NCBI GenBank assembly: GCA_016786865.1
Contig: JAEUVE010000007.1
Span: 1-64,000, forward strand
Source: Sediminibacterium sp.
GTDB taxonomy: Bacteria; Bacteroidota; Bacteroidia; Chitinophagales; Chitinophagaceae
Direction: 5' to 3'
Length of the DNA: 64,000 nucleotides
Shown here: in pieces, positions 25,335-34,014 of the stretch
Position numbering within the stretch: position 1 is the stretch's first letter
How the letters are laid out: the number at the start of each line of letters is the position of its first letter
Program-made: the position numbers and the translations under genes
The notes under the pieces: generated by a model
Databases searched by the model: none
Seen by the model: the letters and a program-made list of their open reading frames with translations, nothing else
What the model was told of the DNA's origin: nothing

Positions 25335-25919
25335 ATGTTACCTGCTAGTATTGCTAAGAACGATCAAAAAGCTCGTTGGTTAATCGGAGTATTTTCCGTG
25401 ATTGTTTTTGTTGTAGTATTGATTCTGGGAAGAGTGAAGCTGGATGTGAATCCGGGATTTGATGTGCATATTTTTGCGAAAATTAATGCAATCATTAATG
25501 CTATTATTGCGGTTTTGCTGGTTGCTGCTTTGGTAGCAGTGAGAAAGCAAAACTATCTGTTGCATAAGCGGATCATGATGACCGCATTGGTACTATCTGT
25601 ATTTTTTCTGCTTTCCTATATAGCTCACCATTTGCTTGCAGGCGAAGCTAAGTTTGGAGACGTAAATCACGACGGATTGGTGTCAGAAGCAGAGAAACTG
25701 GCAGTAGGCCCACTGCGTACAGTCTATTTCATTGTATTGATTTCTCATATCATACTTGCTGCAATTATTCTTCCATTCATCCTGTTTACTTCTTACAGGG
25801 CATTAACAGCAGAGTATGTAAAGCATAAAATCTTGGCAAGGGTAACCTGGCCATTGTGGTTTTATGTTGCCGTTACGGGTCCGCTGGTATACTGGATGAT
25901 CAGCCCTTACTATCAATAG
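25335..25919 (+). CDS. DUF420 membrane protein
   Basis: This 194-residue protein has five hydrophobic helices and His residues in the third and fourth (RIMMTALVLSVFFLLSYIAHH, TVYFIVLISHIILAAIILP), as in DUF420/YozB proteins. These are encoded with caa3 oxidases and probably help their assembly or heme handling, but no reaction is known. A periplasmic loop carries DVNHDGLVSEAEKL, which looks like a single EF-hand-type calcium loop. It closes the respiratory cluster and is 11 bp after the Sco gene. Confidence 0.85.
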   Translation: MLPASIAKNDQKARWLIGVFSVIVFVVVLILGRVKLDVNPGFDVHIFAKINAIINAIIAVLLVAALVAVRKQNYLLHKRIMMTALVLSVFFLLSYIAHHLLAGEAKFGDVNHDGLVSEAEKLAVGPLRTVYFIVLISHIILAAIILPFILFTSYRALTAEYVKHKILARVTWPLWFYVAVTGPLVYWMISPYYQ

Positions 25920-25983
25920 GCAAGGCAGCTAACAATTGCATCTGCCGCCCGCCTACTGATGTTGTAAGGTATCTTGGGGGATA

Positions 25984-26322
25984 TTATGACTTTTTGGTGA
26001 GGATTAACAGCTCATTGGCCTGAATTTCGGTTACATATCGTTTTACCCCCTGCTTGTCTGTGTAGTTCCGGTTAATCAGTTTACCTTCAATGACTACTTC
26101 GGTTCCTTTATGCAGGTATTTTTCGGCCAACTCAGCCAGCTTTCCCCAGGCTACGATATTATGCCATTGGGTTTCTGTAATCTTTTCTCCTTTGGCATTC
26201 CGGTAATTTTCGTTGGTGGCCACACTTAAGTGTGCCACTTTCCGGTCTTCACCAATTGTTTTTATATCGGGCTCCTGTCCGAGGTTTCCGATCAGCTGCA
26301 CTTTGTTTTTCATCGCATTCAT
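25984..26322 (-). CDS. ssb: Single-stranded DNA-binding protein, short form
   Basis: This 112-residue protein is one OB-fold: KNKVQLIGNLGQEPDIKTIG, VAHLSVATNENY, TQWHNIVAWGKLAELAEKYL, KGTEVVIEGKLINRNYTDKQ and the final EIQANELLILTKKS. It covers the ssDNA-binding domain but has no flexible linker and no acidic C-terminal tip (normally DDxPF), which recruits repair and replication proteins. It is therefore probably a secondary SSB, not the main chromosomal one. It is a single gene on the minus strand next to an NAD-binding protein gene on the other strand. Confidence 0.9.
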   Translation of the reverse strand: MNAMKNKVQLIGNLGQEPDIKTIGEDRKVAHLSVATNENYRNAKGEKITETQWHNIVAWGKLAELAEKYLHKGTEVVIEGKLINRNYTDKQGVKRYVTEIQANELLILTKKS

Positions 26323-26505
26323 GCTGTTTTTTTAAGTTGAGTAGTAGCAGTAGGTACTGCGGTTAACAATACAAATGTGTTTGAGTTTCTGGTACCATTC
26401 CGTTTTTAAACGGATACATTCGTAAGTAAACGTTTACATACACTTGACAGATAACCGTAGGATTTTTCGGATGGCTTTTGTACTTTGGCTTTTAATTCAC
26501 TGACT

Positions 26506-27441
26506 ATGCAGGTAATACTTGGAGCAAACGGATCAATTGGAGTAGAACTGGCGAAAAGCCTTACACAATATACCAGCGACATTCGTTTGGTGAGTAGAAA
26601 TCCCCGGAAAGTGAATGAAACAGACCAGTTGTTCTCCGCAGACCTTACCAGCAGAGATGCCGTTTTCAAAGCCGTGGAGGGAAGCAGTGTATGTTATGTT
26701 ACCATTGGGTTTGAGTACAAATTAGCAGTATGGCAAGCCAACTGGCCGGCCTTTATCGGTCATGTGATTGATGCCTGCGAGGCTAATCGTTGCAGGTTGG
26801 TTTTTTTTGATAACATCTATGCAATCGGTAAAGACCATGTACAACATATCACTGAGCAGTCGCCGTTCAGTCCTTCCAGTAAAAAAGGAACCATTCGTGC
26901 AGAACTGGATCAGCAGATCATCAAAGCGGCAGAAGCCGGAAAAATAGATGTTGTTATAGCCAGGGCTCCTGATTTTTATGGCCCGATTAAGCAATCCAGT
27001 CTGTTGATGAATTTAGTTTACGACAACTATGTGAAAGGAAAATCGGCACAATGGTTTTGTAACGCGGATGTTCCGCATAGTTTTGGCTATACTCCGGAAC
27101 TGGCATGGGGTACAGCATTGTTGGGTAATACGGACAGTGCTTACAATGAAATCTGGAATCTTCCCGTAAGCCCCCATGCTCCTACAGGGAGGGAGTGGGC
27201 AACCATTTTTTCCGAAGCCATGGGGGTAAAAAATAAAATTAAAATACTACCAGAATGGGCCATAAGAGCACTGGGTTGGTTTGTTCCTGTAGTGGGAGAA
27301 ATGCATGAAATGCTTTACCAGTACGACCGCCCATATGTATTTGACTCTTCTAAATTCAATCAGGCATTTCAGTATGCACCCCTTGCCAATGAGCTGGCAG
27401 TAGCTGAACTGCTGCAAAAAATGAAGGAAGCAGCAGCGTAA
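26506..27441 (+). CDS. NAD(P)-binding epimerase/dehydratase-like protein
   Basis: From the ATG at 26506 the protein has 311 residues. It begins at once with a Rossmann strand and loop (QVILGANGSIGVELAKSL), then RLVSRNPRK, a pattern suited to NADP. FFDNIYAIGKDHVQHITEQS holds the region where SDRs have their Tyr, and the canonical YxxxK is not clear, so catalysis in the normal SDR sense is uncertain. ARAPDFYGPIKQSSLLMNLV matches extended SDR proteins of the NmrA/epimerase type. The substrate is unknown. A TTG at 26485 is a less likely start. Confidence 0.8.
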   Translation: MQVILGANGSIGVELAKSLTQYTSDIRLVSRNPRKVNETDQLFSADLTSRDAVFKAVEGSSVCYVTIGFEYKLAVWQANWPAFIGHVIDACEANRCRLVFFDNIYAIGKDHVQHITEQSPFSPSSKKGTIRAELDQQIIKAAEAGKIDVVIARAPDFYGPIKQSSLLMNLVYDNYVKGKSAQWFCNADVPHSFGYTPELAWGTALLGNTDSAYNEIWNLPVSPHAPTGREWATIFSEAMGVKNKIKILPEWAIRALGWFVPVVGEMHEMLYQYDRPYVFDSSKFNQAFQYAPLANELAVAELLQKMKEAAA

Positions 27442-27554
27442 TATCTACAGAAATCCTGCAGGTGTTTTATCGGTTAAATTGCCCGTACTTATACGTCTGA
27501 TATCAGATATAGATGTGGTAACTTGGTTGGGTTTGTAATCTTCATATCAGCCAA

Positions 27555-27959
27555 ATGACCTCAACCAAAAAATATTGTTTGCATTGCAGCAAAGAACTGA
27601 AAGGGAGATCTGATAAAAAATTTTGTAACGATTCTTGCAGAAGCAGTTATCATAACCTGATCAAAGCAGATCACAGCAATTGTATTAGGCAAATCAATTC
27701 CCAATTACAAAAAAACAGGCGAATTCTTGCAGCCGCTTATGCGCTTTATGCCAAAGAAACAGTTGTTCCGTTTCAGGAATTGTTGCTGCGGGGTTTTAGC
27801 TTATCCCATTTTACACACCGGCAAAAATTCGGTAGAACAGAGCGTTATATTTACTGCTATGACTATGGTTACCGCATGGTTGGGAAAAATGCCATGAAAA
27901 TTATTCAATCTGTTTCCGGAGGGCCTGATCCCAATCAGAACTCCCGAAACGAAAGCTAG
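27555..27959 (+). CDS. Small zinc-ribbon protein of unknown function
   Basis: This 134-residue protein begins with a four-cysteine zinc ribbon ([21 protein letters not shown]), i.e. CxxC-x12-CxxxC. A helical region follows ([20 protein letters not shown]), then a C-terminal part with aromatic residues ([17 protein letters not shown]). Similar ribbon plus helix proteins are common in Bacteroidota with no assigned role. It overlaps the convergent RlpA-like gene by 4 bp. A nucleic-acid or protein-binding role is a guess from the ribbon only. Confidence 0.75.
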   Translation: MTSTKKYCLHCSKELKGRSDKKFCNDSCRSSYHNLIKADHSNCIRQINSQLQKNRRILAAAYALYAKETVVPFQELLLRGFSLSHFTHRQKFGRTERYIYCYDYGYRMVGKNAMKIIQSVSGGPDPNQNSRNES

Positions 27960-28324
27960 TAACGGATTTTCACCTTGATTACGCCGGCGGAGATCATATC
28001 TATTTTTTTAGCAGCAGCTTTACTCAGGTCGATAATACGCCCTTCAATGAAAGGCCCTCTGTCGTTGATTCTGACCCGAACGGTTTGGCCATTGGAAAGA
28101 TTGGTGACTTTTACTTTGGTTCCAAAAGGCAGGGTTTTATGTGCCGCAGTCAGTTTCCGCTGGCGAAAAATTTCTCCGTTACTGGTTTTCCTTCCTTCGT
28201 ATTTGTCGGCATAGTAAGAAGCATAGCCCGATTCAGTACCAGAACTGCTTCCGCCGGCTGTTTTTCTGTGACAGGAACACAGCAGTAAGCAAACTACAAT
28301 ACATGTAACAAAAGCGCATCTCAT
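27956..28324 (-). CDS. RlpA-like double-psi beta-barrel lipoprotein
   Basis: This 122-residue protein has a lipoprotein signal (lipobox LLCSC, Cys about 18) and one double-psi beta-barrel: [40 protein letters not shown] and [20 protein letters not shown]. These are the defining phrases of the septal ring lytic transglycosylase RlpA family, with the catalytic His-Asp pair (TAAHKT, NDRGPF). The SPOR domain of the long form is absent, so targeting to denuded septal glycan is not obvious. A terminator-like hairpin precedes it on the gcvT side. Confidence 0.9.
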   Translation of the reverse strand: MRCAFVTCIVVCLLLCSCHRKTAGGSSSGTESGYASYYADKYEGRKTSNGEIFRQRKLTAAHKTLPFGTKVKVTNLSNGQTVRVRINDRGPFIEGRIIDLSKAAAKKIDMISAGVIKVKIRY

Positions 28325-28340
28325 GAATTAAATAACGGAA

Positions 28341-28380
28341 GAAGCCGTTGAATATTATTTAAATAACTTCCAACGGCTTC
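28341..28380 (-). terminator. Hairpin between gcvT and the RlpA-like gene
   Basis: GAAGCCGTTG and CAACGGCTTC form a 10-bp stem around a 20-nt AT-rich loop, 24 bp past the gcvT stop. The U-tract on the minus strand is poor, so it may be a terminator or an attenuator-like structure. Confidence 0.5.
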
Positions 28381-28403
28381 CAAAATGTAGATCTATCTGA
28401 TCT

Positions 28404-29489
28404 TTATGCAAAAGGAGCTTTCACCACTTTTGCCTTTACCAGGGTATTTCTGATGTCTATGTAAATTTCACTGTCCAGAGCGGCATGTGCAATAGCTACA
28501 TAGCCCAATCCGATAGCTTTATTGAGAGAAGGGGCCTGGGTACCGCTGGTAACTTTACCAATCACATTACCGGAGGCATCCTTAATCTGATAATCATGAC
28601 GGGGAATACCGCGTTCCAGCATTTCAAATCCTACCAGTTTGCGTTGAACACCCTCTGCTTTTTGTTTTTCCAGGATGGATTTTGCTGTAAACTCTTTGCT
28701 GAATTTGGTAATCCAACCCAGTCCTCCTTCCAGTGGAGAAGTGGTATCGTCAATATCATTTCCGTATAAACAGTACCCCATTTCCAGCCGGAGGGTATCC
28801 CTTGCTCCCAGTCCTATAGGCTTCAGCCCCTGGGGAGAACCAATTTCAAAAATAGCGTTCCAGATTTTATCAGCCGCACCCTCCTTATCTTCAAAATAGA
28901 TTTCAACGCCGCCGGAACCTGTATACCCGGTTGCACTAATGATTACATTTTCCACGCCGGCAAAAGTGCCCTGCACAAAAGTGTAATACTTGAGGTTCAT
29001 GATATCCTTATCTGTAAGGGGTTGGAGTATTTTGGTGGCGTTGGGACCCTGAATGGCCAGCAGACAGGTTTTGTCGCTGATGTTCTCCATATCTGCACCC
29101 TTGGTATTGTGCTGGGAGATCCAGTTCCAGTCTTTCTCAATGTTGGATGCATTTACTACCAGCAGATAGGTTTTATTTTTTTCAATACAATAAACAATCA
29201 GGTCGTCTACAATTCCTCCCTCATTATTGGGCAGGCAACTGTACTGGGCCTGGCCATTCTCAATCTTGGATGCATCGTTTGAGGTAACCCGCTGAATCAG
29301 GTCCAGTGCATGTTCGCCCCGCAGCATGAATTCACCCATATGACTTACATCAAAAACACCGGCATTTTTTCTTACGGTGGCGTGCTCATCGTTGATGCCT
29401 GAATAACTGATCGGCATATTGTATCCTGCAAATTCGGCCATTTTTGCCCCAAGCGCAATGTGTTTCTGAGTGAAAGCGGTGTTTTTCAT
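28404..29489 (-). CDS. gcvT: Aminomethyltransferase (glycine cleavage T protein)
   Basis: The 361-residue form starts at the ATG at 29489 ([20 protein letters not shown]); an ATG nine bases upstream is also possible. T protein moves the aminomethyl carbon from the H protein to tetrahydrofolate, releasing ammonia. Family phrases include [32 protein letters not shown] with the catalytic Asp region, [34 protein letters not shown] and the C-terminal [19 protein letters not shown]. The length is normal. The gcvP and gcvH genes are not nearby. Confidence 0.96.
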   Translation of the reverse strand: MKNTAFTQKHIALGAKMAEFAGYNMPISYSGINDEHATVRKNAGVFDVSHMGEFMLRGEHALDLIQRVTSNDASKIENGQAQYSCLPNNEGGIVDDLIVYCIEKNKTYLLVVNASNIEKDWNWISQHNTKGADMENISDKTCLLAIQGPNATKILQPLTDKDIMNLKYYTFVQGTFAGVENVIISATGYTGSGGVEIYFEDKEGAADKIWNAIFEIGSPQGLKPIGLGARDTLRLEMGYCLYGNDIDDTTSPLEGGLGWITKFSKEFTAKSILEKQKAEGVQRKLVGFEMLERGIPRHDYQIKDASGNVIGKVTSGTQAPSLNKAIGLGYVAIAHAALDSEIYIDIRNTLVKAKVVKAPFA

Positions 29490-29516
29490 TACAATCATTT
29501 AGGCCCACAAAGTAAG

Positions 29517-29557
29517 AAAAAAAAGAAGAACCCCATCCCAACCGGGACAGGGTTCTT
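29517..29557 (-). terminator. Intrinsic terminator of the PspC operon
   Basis: AGAACCC/GGGTTCT (29527-29556) encloses an inner TCCC/GGGA pairing, and a run of T follows in the minus-strand direction (plus-strand A-run at 29517-29524). It lies about 25 bp past the PspC stop. Confidence 0.8.
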
Positions 29558-29580
29558 TTTCCAACCTGTACCAACCTATT

Positions 29581-31794
29581 TTACGACAGCATATGTAACA
29601 GGGATATCCTGCTCACATCTGATCCGAAATCGATCAGCTCCACTGTTTCTTTGATGGTCTTTTTGATATTGGGTTGAACCGAATTGGGTTCAACAACAGT
29701 TACTTTCTGATAACGGTAGCGGTTGGTGTCTACCGGCTTGTCGAGCTCTTTTTTCAGTTCTTCGGCCTCTTTTTGCTTGCGCTCGTATTCTTTTTGGAGC
29801 TCTTCCTTGCTTTTCTTGTAATCTTCGATGGCATCAGATTTGTTTTCTTCCTCAAGTTCCTTTTTATTGGCCCTTTCCAGTCCACCAGGCGTCATGATGT
29901 ACTCTACATTGGAGCTGAGTCCTCTGTGGTCACCGGAGTACCAGTCTTCATCCCAGTCAAAATCGTTTCTGCCAGTATTGATATTGAACCAGTTCAACCT
30001 TCTGTTAACGTTTGGATCCAGCTGAATTTTCTTTCCGATTGGTACTTGTATATTAACGATTACTCCCTGGTTGCGGAACTTGGTTCCTTTTTTCAGGCTA
30101 AATCCACGGTTCAGGTAAACAAGGCTGTCGTCCTGCTCAACACCATACTTAATTTCATCTACATTTTTTAATGCATTCTCTTCATCGTATCCATTGCTGA
30201 CCTTGCTATAGATAATATGGTACAATGAATCGGGGCTTTTGGTGAACCGGAGGTTGATGTTGTTCAGGATCAGGCTGTCTTCATCCAGGCTAATAATTCC
30301 GTCGAAGCGCATCCATTTGCCCACAACCCTTACTCTGGAGTCGGCCACTTTCAGCATCAATTTATTATTGGATGGCTGACGTATACTGATGGTTTCCTTA
30401 TCCATGGCACGTGCGTCAAAATTTTTAGATATTAAGGCAACCAGGAAAACTGCACTGGCGATACCCAGGGTCCAGAGTCCACCGAAAGTATATCCGAGGT
30501 ATTTGCTGTGCGACTTGGTACCCATGATTCTTCTGATCAGCCAGATAACAATGCCTATAGCCGGTACAAATAAGAAGAGTAACAAGGTAGACCATGCCAG
30601 CAAATTCTGCCAGAAACCTTCCAGAACAAAATCTTTTAAAGGAAACACTCCCACGCTGGCAACCATTACTGCGATCAAAGCTATGAGCAGTGCGAATGCG
30701 ATGATTCCGGCGATGAACAGGAAAAAGGCTTTGAACAGGATACCAATAGCGTTCAGTAGTTTATTACCGCCTTTTTTGGTTACATAAGCAGCTTCTGATC
30801 CAAATTGCTTTCCTTTCTGGTTAACCGTACTGCCAAATTCAGAACCAAATTCTTTTGCTTTTTCAGAAAATTCGCCACCCCATTTCTCAGCACGGGCTTT
30901 GAATCCTTCCAGGTCTTCCTGAATGGTATTCTTGATAGTGTTCAGATCTACTTTTTCGCCCCGCATTTCCAGCTTTTCTGAGGCGCTTTTCGCCTCAGGA
31001 ATTACCGCCCACAATACTGCATATACTATGAATAATGTGCCACCAAATGAGCTGAATACAAAATCAGGGAAATCGAAGTCGAACCAGAATGCACCCCTGA
31101 ACACCGATGAGATAATACCAATCACCAACGGCATGGCAAAAATCAGTCTGGGAATCCAGATGGCGATATTGAAGTAAGTGGCAATACCACTGGCAACGCC
31201 AGCTACCACTTTTTCTTCGGGGTTACGATACAGCCTTTTGGTAGAAGGAACACCATTGTTCAGCGGACGGGAAGGAAGAATCACCCACATCAGTATGTAG
31301 AGTAAAAATCCGGCTCCGCCACTGAAAACAAATAATACGAATATCAGGCGGATAATGGTGGGATCGATGCGGAAGTAAGCAGCCAGACCGCTACAAACAC
31401 CCCCGATAATTTTTTCATTATCGTCTCTGTATAATCTGCCTCTGTTGGCTCCACCCTGGTTATCGTAATTGCTGCCGGTACTTTCCTGGCTGCTTTGTTC
31501 TCCACCCAGCTGAGACCTTACATTGTTTTCTTCACCCTCAAAATCTTCAGGACGGCCCATGCTGTCTATGATGCAGTTAACATCTTCTCCGGTAATGCAG
31601 GTGCTACCCTTTTTCAGGCGCTCTCCAAAGAGTTCAGCTATGCGACCCTCAATATCATTGATGATTTCATCTCTTCCCTCTTCATTGGCAAAGAATTTGC
31701 GCAGGCTTTCCACATACTGCTTCAGTACATCGTAAGCAGCTTCTTCAATGGGAATTACCCTGCCCTGGAAGTTTATATTAATTACCTTTTTCAT
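29581..31794 (-). CDS. PspC-domain membrane protein
   Basis: This 737-residue protein begins with a soluble domain (KVININFQGRVIPIEEAAYD) like the N-terminal domain of Bacteroidota PspC proteins. Two PspC domains follow: RLYRDDNEKIIGGVCSGLAA (about 119-139) and KRLYRNPEEKVVAGVASGIA (about 183-203), each followed by a hydrophobic helix. More membrane helices come next. The C-terminal half is a periplasmic or cytosolic region ending in a Lys/Glu-rich coiled coil (KELEEENKSDAIEDYKKSKE). PspC senses membrane stress in other phyla; here the role is inferred. It is co-transcribed with padR. Confidence 0.88.
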   Translation of the reverse strand: MKKVININFQGRVIPIEEAAYDVLKQYVESLRKFFANEEGRDEIINDIEGRIAELFGERLKKGSTCITGEDVNCIIDSMGRPEDFEGEENNVRSQLGGEQSSQESTGSNYDNQGGANRGRLYRDDNEKIIGGVCSGLAAYFRIDPTIIRLIFVLFVFSGGAGFLLYILMWVILPSRPLNNGVPSTKRLYRNPEEKVVAGVASGIATYFNIAIWIPRLIFAMPLVIGIISSVFRGAFWFDFDFPDFVFSSFGGTLFIVYAVLWAVIPEAKSASEKLEMRGEKVDLNTIKNTIQEDLEGFKARAEKWGGEFSEKAKEFGSEFGSTVNQKGKQFGSEAAYVTKKGGNKLLNAIGILFKAFFLFIAGIIAFALLIALIAVMVASVGVFPLKDFVLEGFWQNLLAWSTLLLFLFVPAIGIVIWLIRRIMGTKSHSKYLGYTFGGLWTLGIASAVFLVALISKNFDARAMDKETISIRQPSNNKLMLKVADSRVRVVGKWMRFDGIISLDEDSLILNNINLRFTKSPDSLYHIIYSKVSNGYDEENALKNVDEIKYGVEQDDSLVYLNRGFSLKKGTKFRNQGVIVNIQVPIGKKIQLDPNVNRRLNWFNINTGRNDFDWDEDWYSGDHRGLSSNVEYIMTPGGLERANKKELEEENKSDAIEDYKKSKEELQKEYERKQKEAEELKKELDKPVDTNRYRYQKVTVVEPNSVQPNIKKTIKETVELIDFGSDVSRISLLHMLS

Positions 31795-31814
31795 GGTATG
31801 TTTATTTAGCTTGG

Positions 31815-32180
31815 TTAAGGTTGGTTTTGGTTGTTTTCTGTTTCTGGAGGTGCGGCTGGTTGGGTGAGCACCTTAACTGCATCAGCAAGTTCGTTCCAGG
31901 TTCTTTCGAGTTCACCGTAAAAGGCAAGTCCCTTTTCGGTCATCACGAAATATTTGCGGGGCGGGCCACTGTTACTTTCCACCCAACGGTAGGTAAGCAG
32001 TTCTGCATTTTTGAGTCTGGTGAGCAGCGGGTAAAGTGTGCCCTCCAGAATATGCAGGTTGGCAGCTTTCATCCGGTCGACCAGGTCACTGGGATAAACT
32101 TCCCCCTGGCGAATGATCGATAAGATACAAAATTCCAACACGCCCTTTCGCATCTGACTCTGTGTATTTGAAATATCCAT
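31815..32180 (-). CDS. PadR-family transcriptional regulator
   Basis: This 121-residue protein is a winged-helix repressor: LEFCILSIIRQGEVYPSDLV (helix 1-2), RMKAANLHILEGTLYPLLTR (recognition helix), then the wing RWVESNSGPPRKYFVMTEKG. The C-terminal helix (ALAFYGELERTWNELADAVK) gives dimerisation. PadR proteins often regulate their own operon. The 8-bp inverted repeat at 32410-32430 is a good candidate site. It is 20 bp upstream of the PspC gene. Confidence 0.92.
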   Translation of the reverse strand: MDISNTQSQMRKGVLEFCILSIIRQGEVYPSDLVDRMKAANLHILEGTLYPLLTRLKNAELLTYRWVESNSGPPRKYFVMTEKGLAFYGELERTWNELADAVKVLTQPAAPPETENNQNQP

Positions 32181-32215
32181 GATAATTGTTTTATGGGGTG
32201 ATAGATGGATGCTGA

Positions 32216-32347
32216 TTAGTTCAGGAGTCTTCTGGGCATTCTTACCCTGCGGCTGCGCTCCAGGTTCCAGAAATCTGCCAGGCCGAATACGGGCTTTTGA
32301 ACTTTCACAGTTACCGGAGTTTCTAAAATGTTTGTTTGCGTTTTCAT
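32216..32347 (-). CDS. Small 43-aa ORF leading the PadR-PspC operon
   Basis: A 44-codon ORF starts at the ATG at 32347 and ends at 32216, 36 bp before padR. It encodes MKTQTNILETPVTVKVQKPV followed by FGLADFWNLERSRRVRMPRR and LLN. The C-terminal third is strongly basic, and no membrane helix or Cys is present. It sits between the operator-containing promoter and padR on the same strand, where a spacer would otherwise be unusually long. I know no family, and its reality rests on position, a clear start and biased composition. It might be a small regulator or an attenuating leader. Confidence 0.5.
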   Translation of the reverse strand: MKTQTNILETPVTVKVQKPVFGLADFWNLERSRRVRMPRRLLN

Positions 32348-32389
32348 GACTTTTATTTTAAAGGTTTTTGATTTGTTTCATTGACAACA

Positions 32390-32430
32390 CAAAGATGGGG
32401 TATTTTCTAGTACTATGCAACACATAGTAC
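32390..32430 (-). promoter_or_regulatory. PadR-type operator and promoter of the PadR-PspC operon
   Basis: GTACTATG and CATAGTAC are perfect 8-bp inverted repeats around CAACA at 32410-32430. On the minus strand the TTG of a -33 element lies within this dyad, and 20 bp on is CATCTTTG (32390-32397), one mismatch from TAnnTTTG. A bound dimer would block the promoter, which fits PadR autoregulation. Between 32431 and 32722 I see no gene. Confidence 0.7.
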
Positions 32431-32722
32431 CAAGTATTTTTAGGTAATAGGTAGAATTCAGATATTGGTTTAACTTAAATTGTTGATAATTAACTAGTTG
32501 TGTTTTTTATGATTTTTAGGAAAGGGATGATCGGCTTTAAAAAGGGATAAACGGCAATTGTGCATTTCTGTTTGATTTTCGCTCTTCATTGTGCCGACGA
32601 CTATCGTTTTTGCAATCATAATATACTATTATATAAGTACAATCAGCGTTCGTTTGGAATGCTGGCTGCAAAGCTGCTCTGTTACACCGTCTGTTGCAAT
32701 CTTCGGGAATAAATTTTTTTTT

Positions 32723-32782
32723 ATCGTTTTTATACGATGAATAAATATTCTTCCTAGCTTTGTTTTATCGTAAAAAAACGAT
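32723..32782 (+). promoter_or_regulatory. Twin ArsR operators around the ars promoter
   Basis: Two 16-bp dyads of the form ATCGT-N6-ACGAT lie at 32723-32738 and 32767-32782, 44 bp apart (four helical turns). Between them is the -7 box TAGCTTTG (32755-32762, TAnnTTTG). An ArsR dimer on each would cover the promoter. A half-site ATCGTTTTTG also occurs near 32603. Confidence 0.75.
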
Positions 32783-32788
32783 GATTTT

Positions 32789-33124
32789 ATGGCCAGCCCT
32801 AAATTAGAAGAATTCATTAAAGCCGAACAGGAACTGGCGGCTTTTGCAAAGTCACTTTCGCATCCTGCCCGCATTGCTATTCTTAAAGTACTCGCACAAA
32901 AAAACGAATGCATCTGTGGCGAAATTGTGGAAGTATTGCCGCTGGCACAATCAACTGTTTCGCAGCACCTGAAGGAACTGAAAGAAGCCGGATTAATTAA
33001 AGGAACCGTGGAAGGTCCCAGAAGTTGTTATTGCATTAACTGGAAGGCTTTTGAAAAATTTAATCAGTCATTTAATCATTTATTCCATAAACTGAAAGAC
33101 CAGCAGGCTTCTTCCTGCTGCTAA
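32789..33124 (+). CDS. arsR: ArsR-family metalloregulator
   Basis: This 111-residue winged-helix repressor has [17 protein letters not shown], then the ligand-containing helix segment [10 protein letters not shown] (Cys41 and Cys43), then [20 protein letters not shown] (recognition helix) and the wing. ArsR members bind As(III) through cysteines near this helix and release the operator. Extra cysteines occur at C-term (Cys110, Cys111) and in [10 protein letters not shown]. The gene heads the arsenic operon and is preceded by two matching dyads, so autoregulation is very likely. Confidence 0.93.
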   Translation: MASPKLEEFIKAEQELAAFAKSLSHPARIAILKVLAQKNECICGEIVEVLPLAQSTVSQHLKELKEAGLIKGTVEGPRSCYCINWKAFEKFNQSFNHLFHKLKDQQASSCC

Positions 33125-33142
33125 TTCGCAAAAACATAACAA

Positions 33143-33988
33143 ATGAAAAACGAACAGGAATTAAAAGACATTGTAAAAGAAAAATATACCGCTATAGCTG
33201 CACAGCCATTTGAACAAAACCAGTCCTCCTGCTGCGGATCAGGTTGCTGTTCAACCGAAGTATACAATATCATGAACGATGATTATACCCAACTGGAGGG
33301 ATATCATTCTGATGCAGACCTTGGATTGGGTTGTGGACTGCCTACACAGTTCGCAAAAATAAAACCAGGGGATACCGTAGTAGATCTGGGAAGCGGTGCC
33401 GGTAACGATTGCTTTGTTGCAAGAGCAGAAACCGGTGAAACCGGAAAGGTCATTGGTATCGATTTTACTCCGGCTATGTTGGAGAAAGCAAGAGAGAATG
33501 CTGCTAAACTGGGTTACACCAATGTTCAGTTCCGGGAAGGCGATATAGAAAACATGCCGCTGGCATCCAATGTGGCAGATGTGGTGGTAAGTAACTGTGT
33601 ATTAAACCTGGTTCCGAACAAAGACGGTGTATTCAAAGAAATTTATCGCGTATTAAAACCGGGTGGCCACTTTAGTATTTCGGATGTGGTGCTGGTGGGT
33701 CAGCTTCCGGAAGCCCTTCGGAAAGATGCGGAAATGTATGCAGGTTGTGTTTCAGGTGCCATTCAAAAACAGGTTTACCTGGAACTGATCAGCAGCAATG
33801 GATTTGACCATATTACTATTCAGAAAGAAAAAGCCATTCTGATTCCGGATGATATTCTGAAGAACTACCTGAATGAACACGAGCTGGCAGATTTCAAAAA
33901 AGGTACAACCGGAATTTTCAGCATCACGGTTTATGCGGAAAAGCCCAAAGCGGAAACCTGTTGTAAGCCCGGAGGAGGCTGTTGCTAA
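33143..33988 (+). CDS. arsM: Arsenite S-adenosylmethionine methyltransferase
   Basis: This 281-residue enzyme methylates As(III) with SAM. The SAM site is VVDLGSGAGNDCFVA (about 79-93), then VIGIDFTPAMLEKAREN. Cysteines expected for arsenic binding are in GLGCGLPT, SNCVLNLVP and MYAGCVSGAI. Extra thiol clusters flank the fold: SSCCGSGCC at about 28-36 and the C-terminal CCKPGGGCC. These CC tails might act as arsenic or metal grabs. It lies 18 bp after arsR and 26 bp before acr3, so one operon. The gene belongs to the standard methyltransferase 11 family. Confidence 0.93.
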   Translation: MKNEQELKDIVKEKYTAIAAQPFEQNQSSCCGSGCCSTEVYNIMNDDYTQLEGYHSDADLGLGCGLPTQFAKIKPGDTVVDLGSGAGNDCFVARAETGETGKVIGIDFTPAMLEKARENAAKLGYTNVQFREGDIENMPLASNVADVVVSNCVLNLVPNKDGVFKEIYRVLKPGGHFSISDVVLVGQLPEALRKDAEMYAGCVSGAIQKQVYLELISSNGFDHITIQKEKAILIPDDILKNYLNEHELADFKKGTTGIFSITVYAEKPKAETCCKPGGGCC

Positions 33989-34014
33989 AATTTTAATCAA
34001 ACGAACCGACTTTT

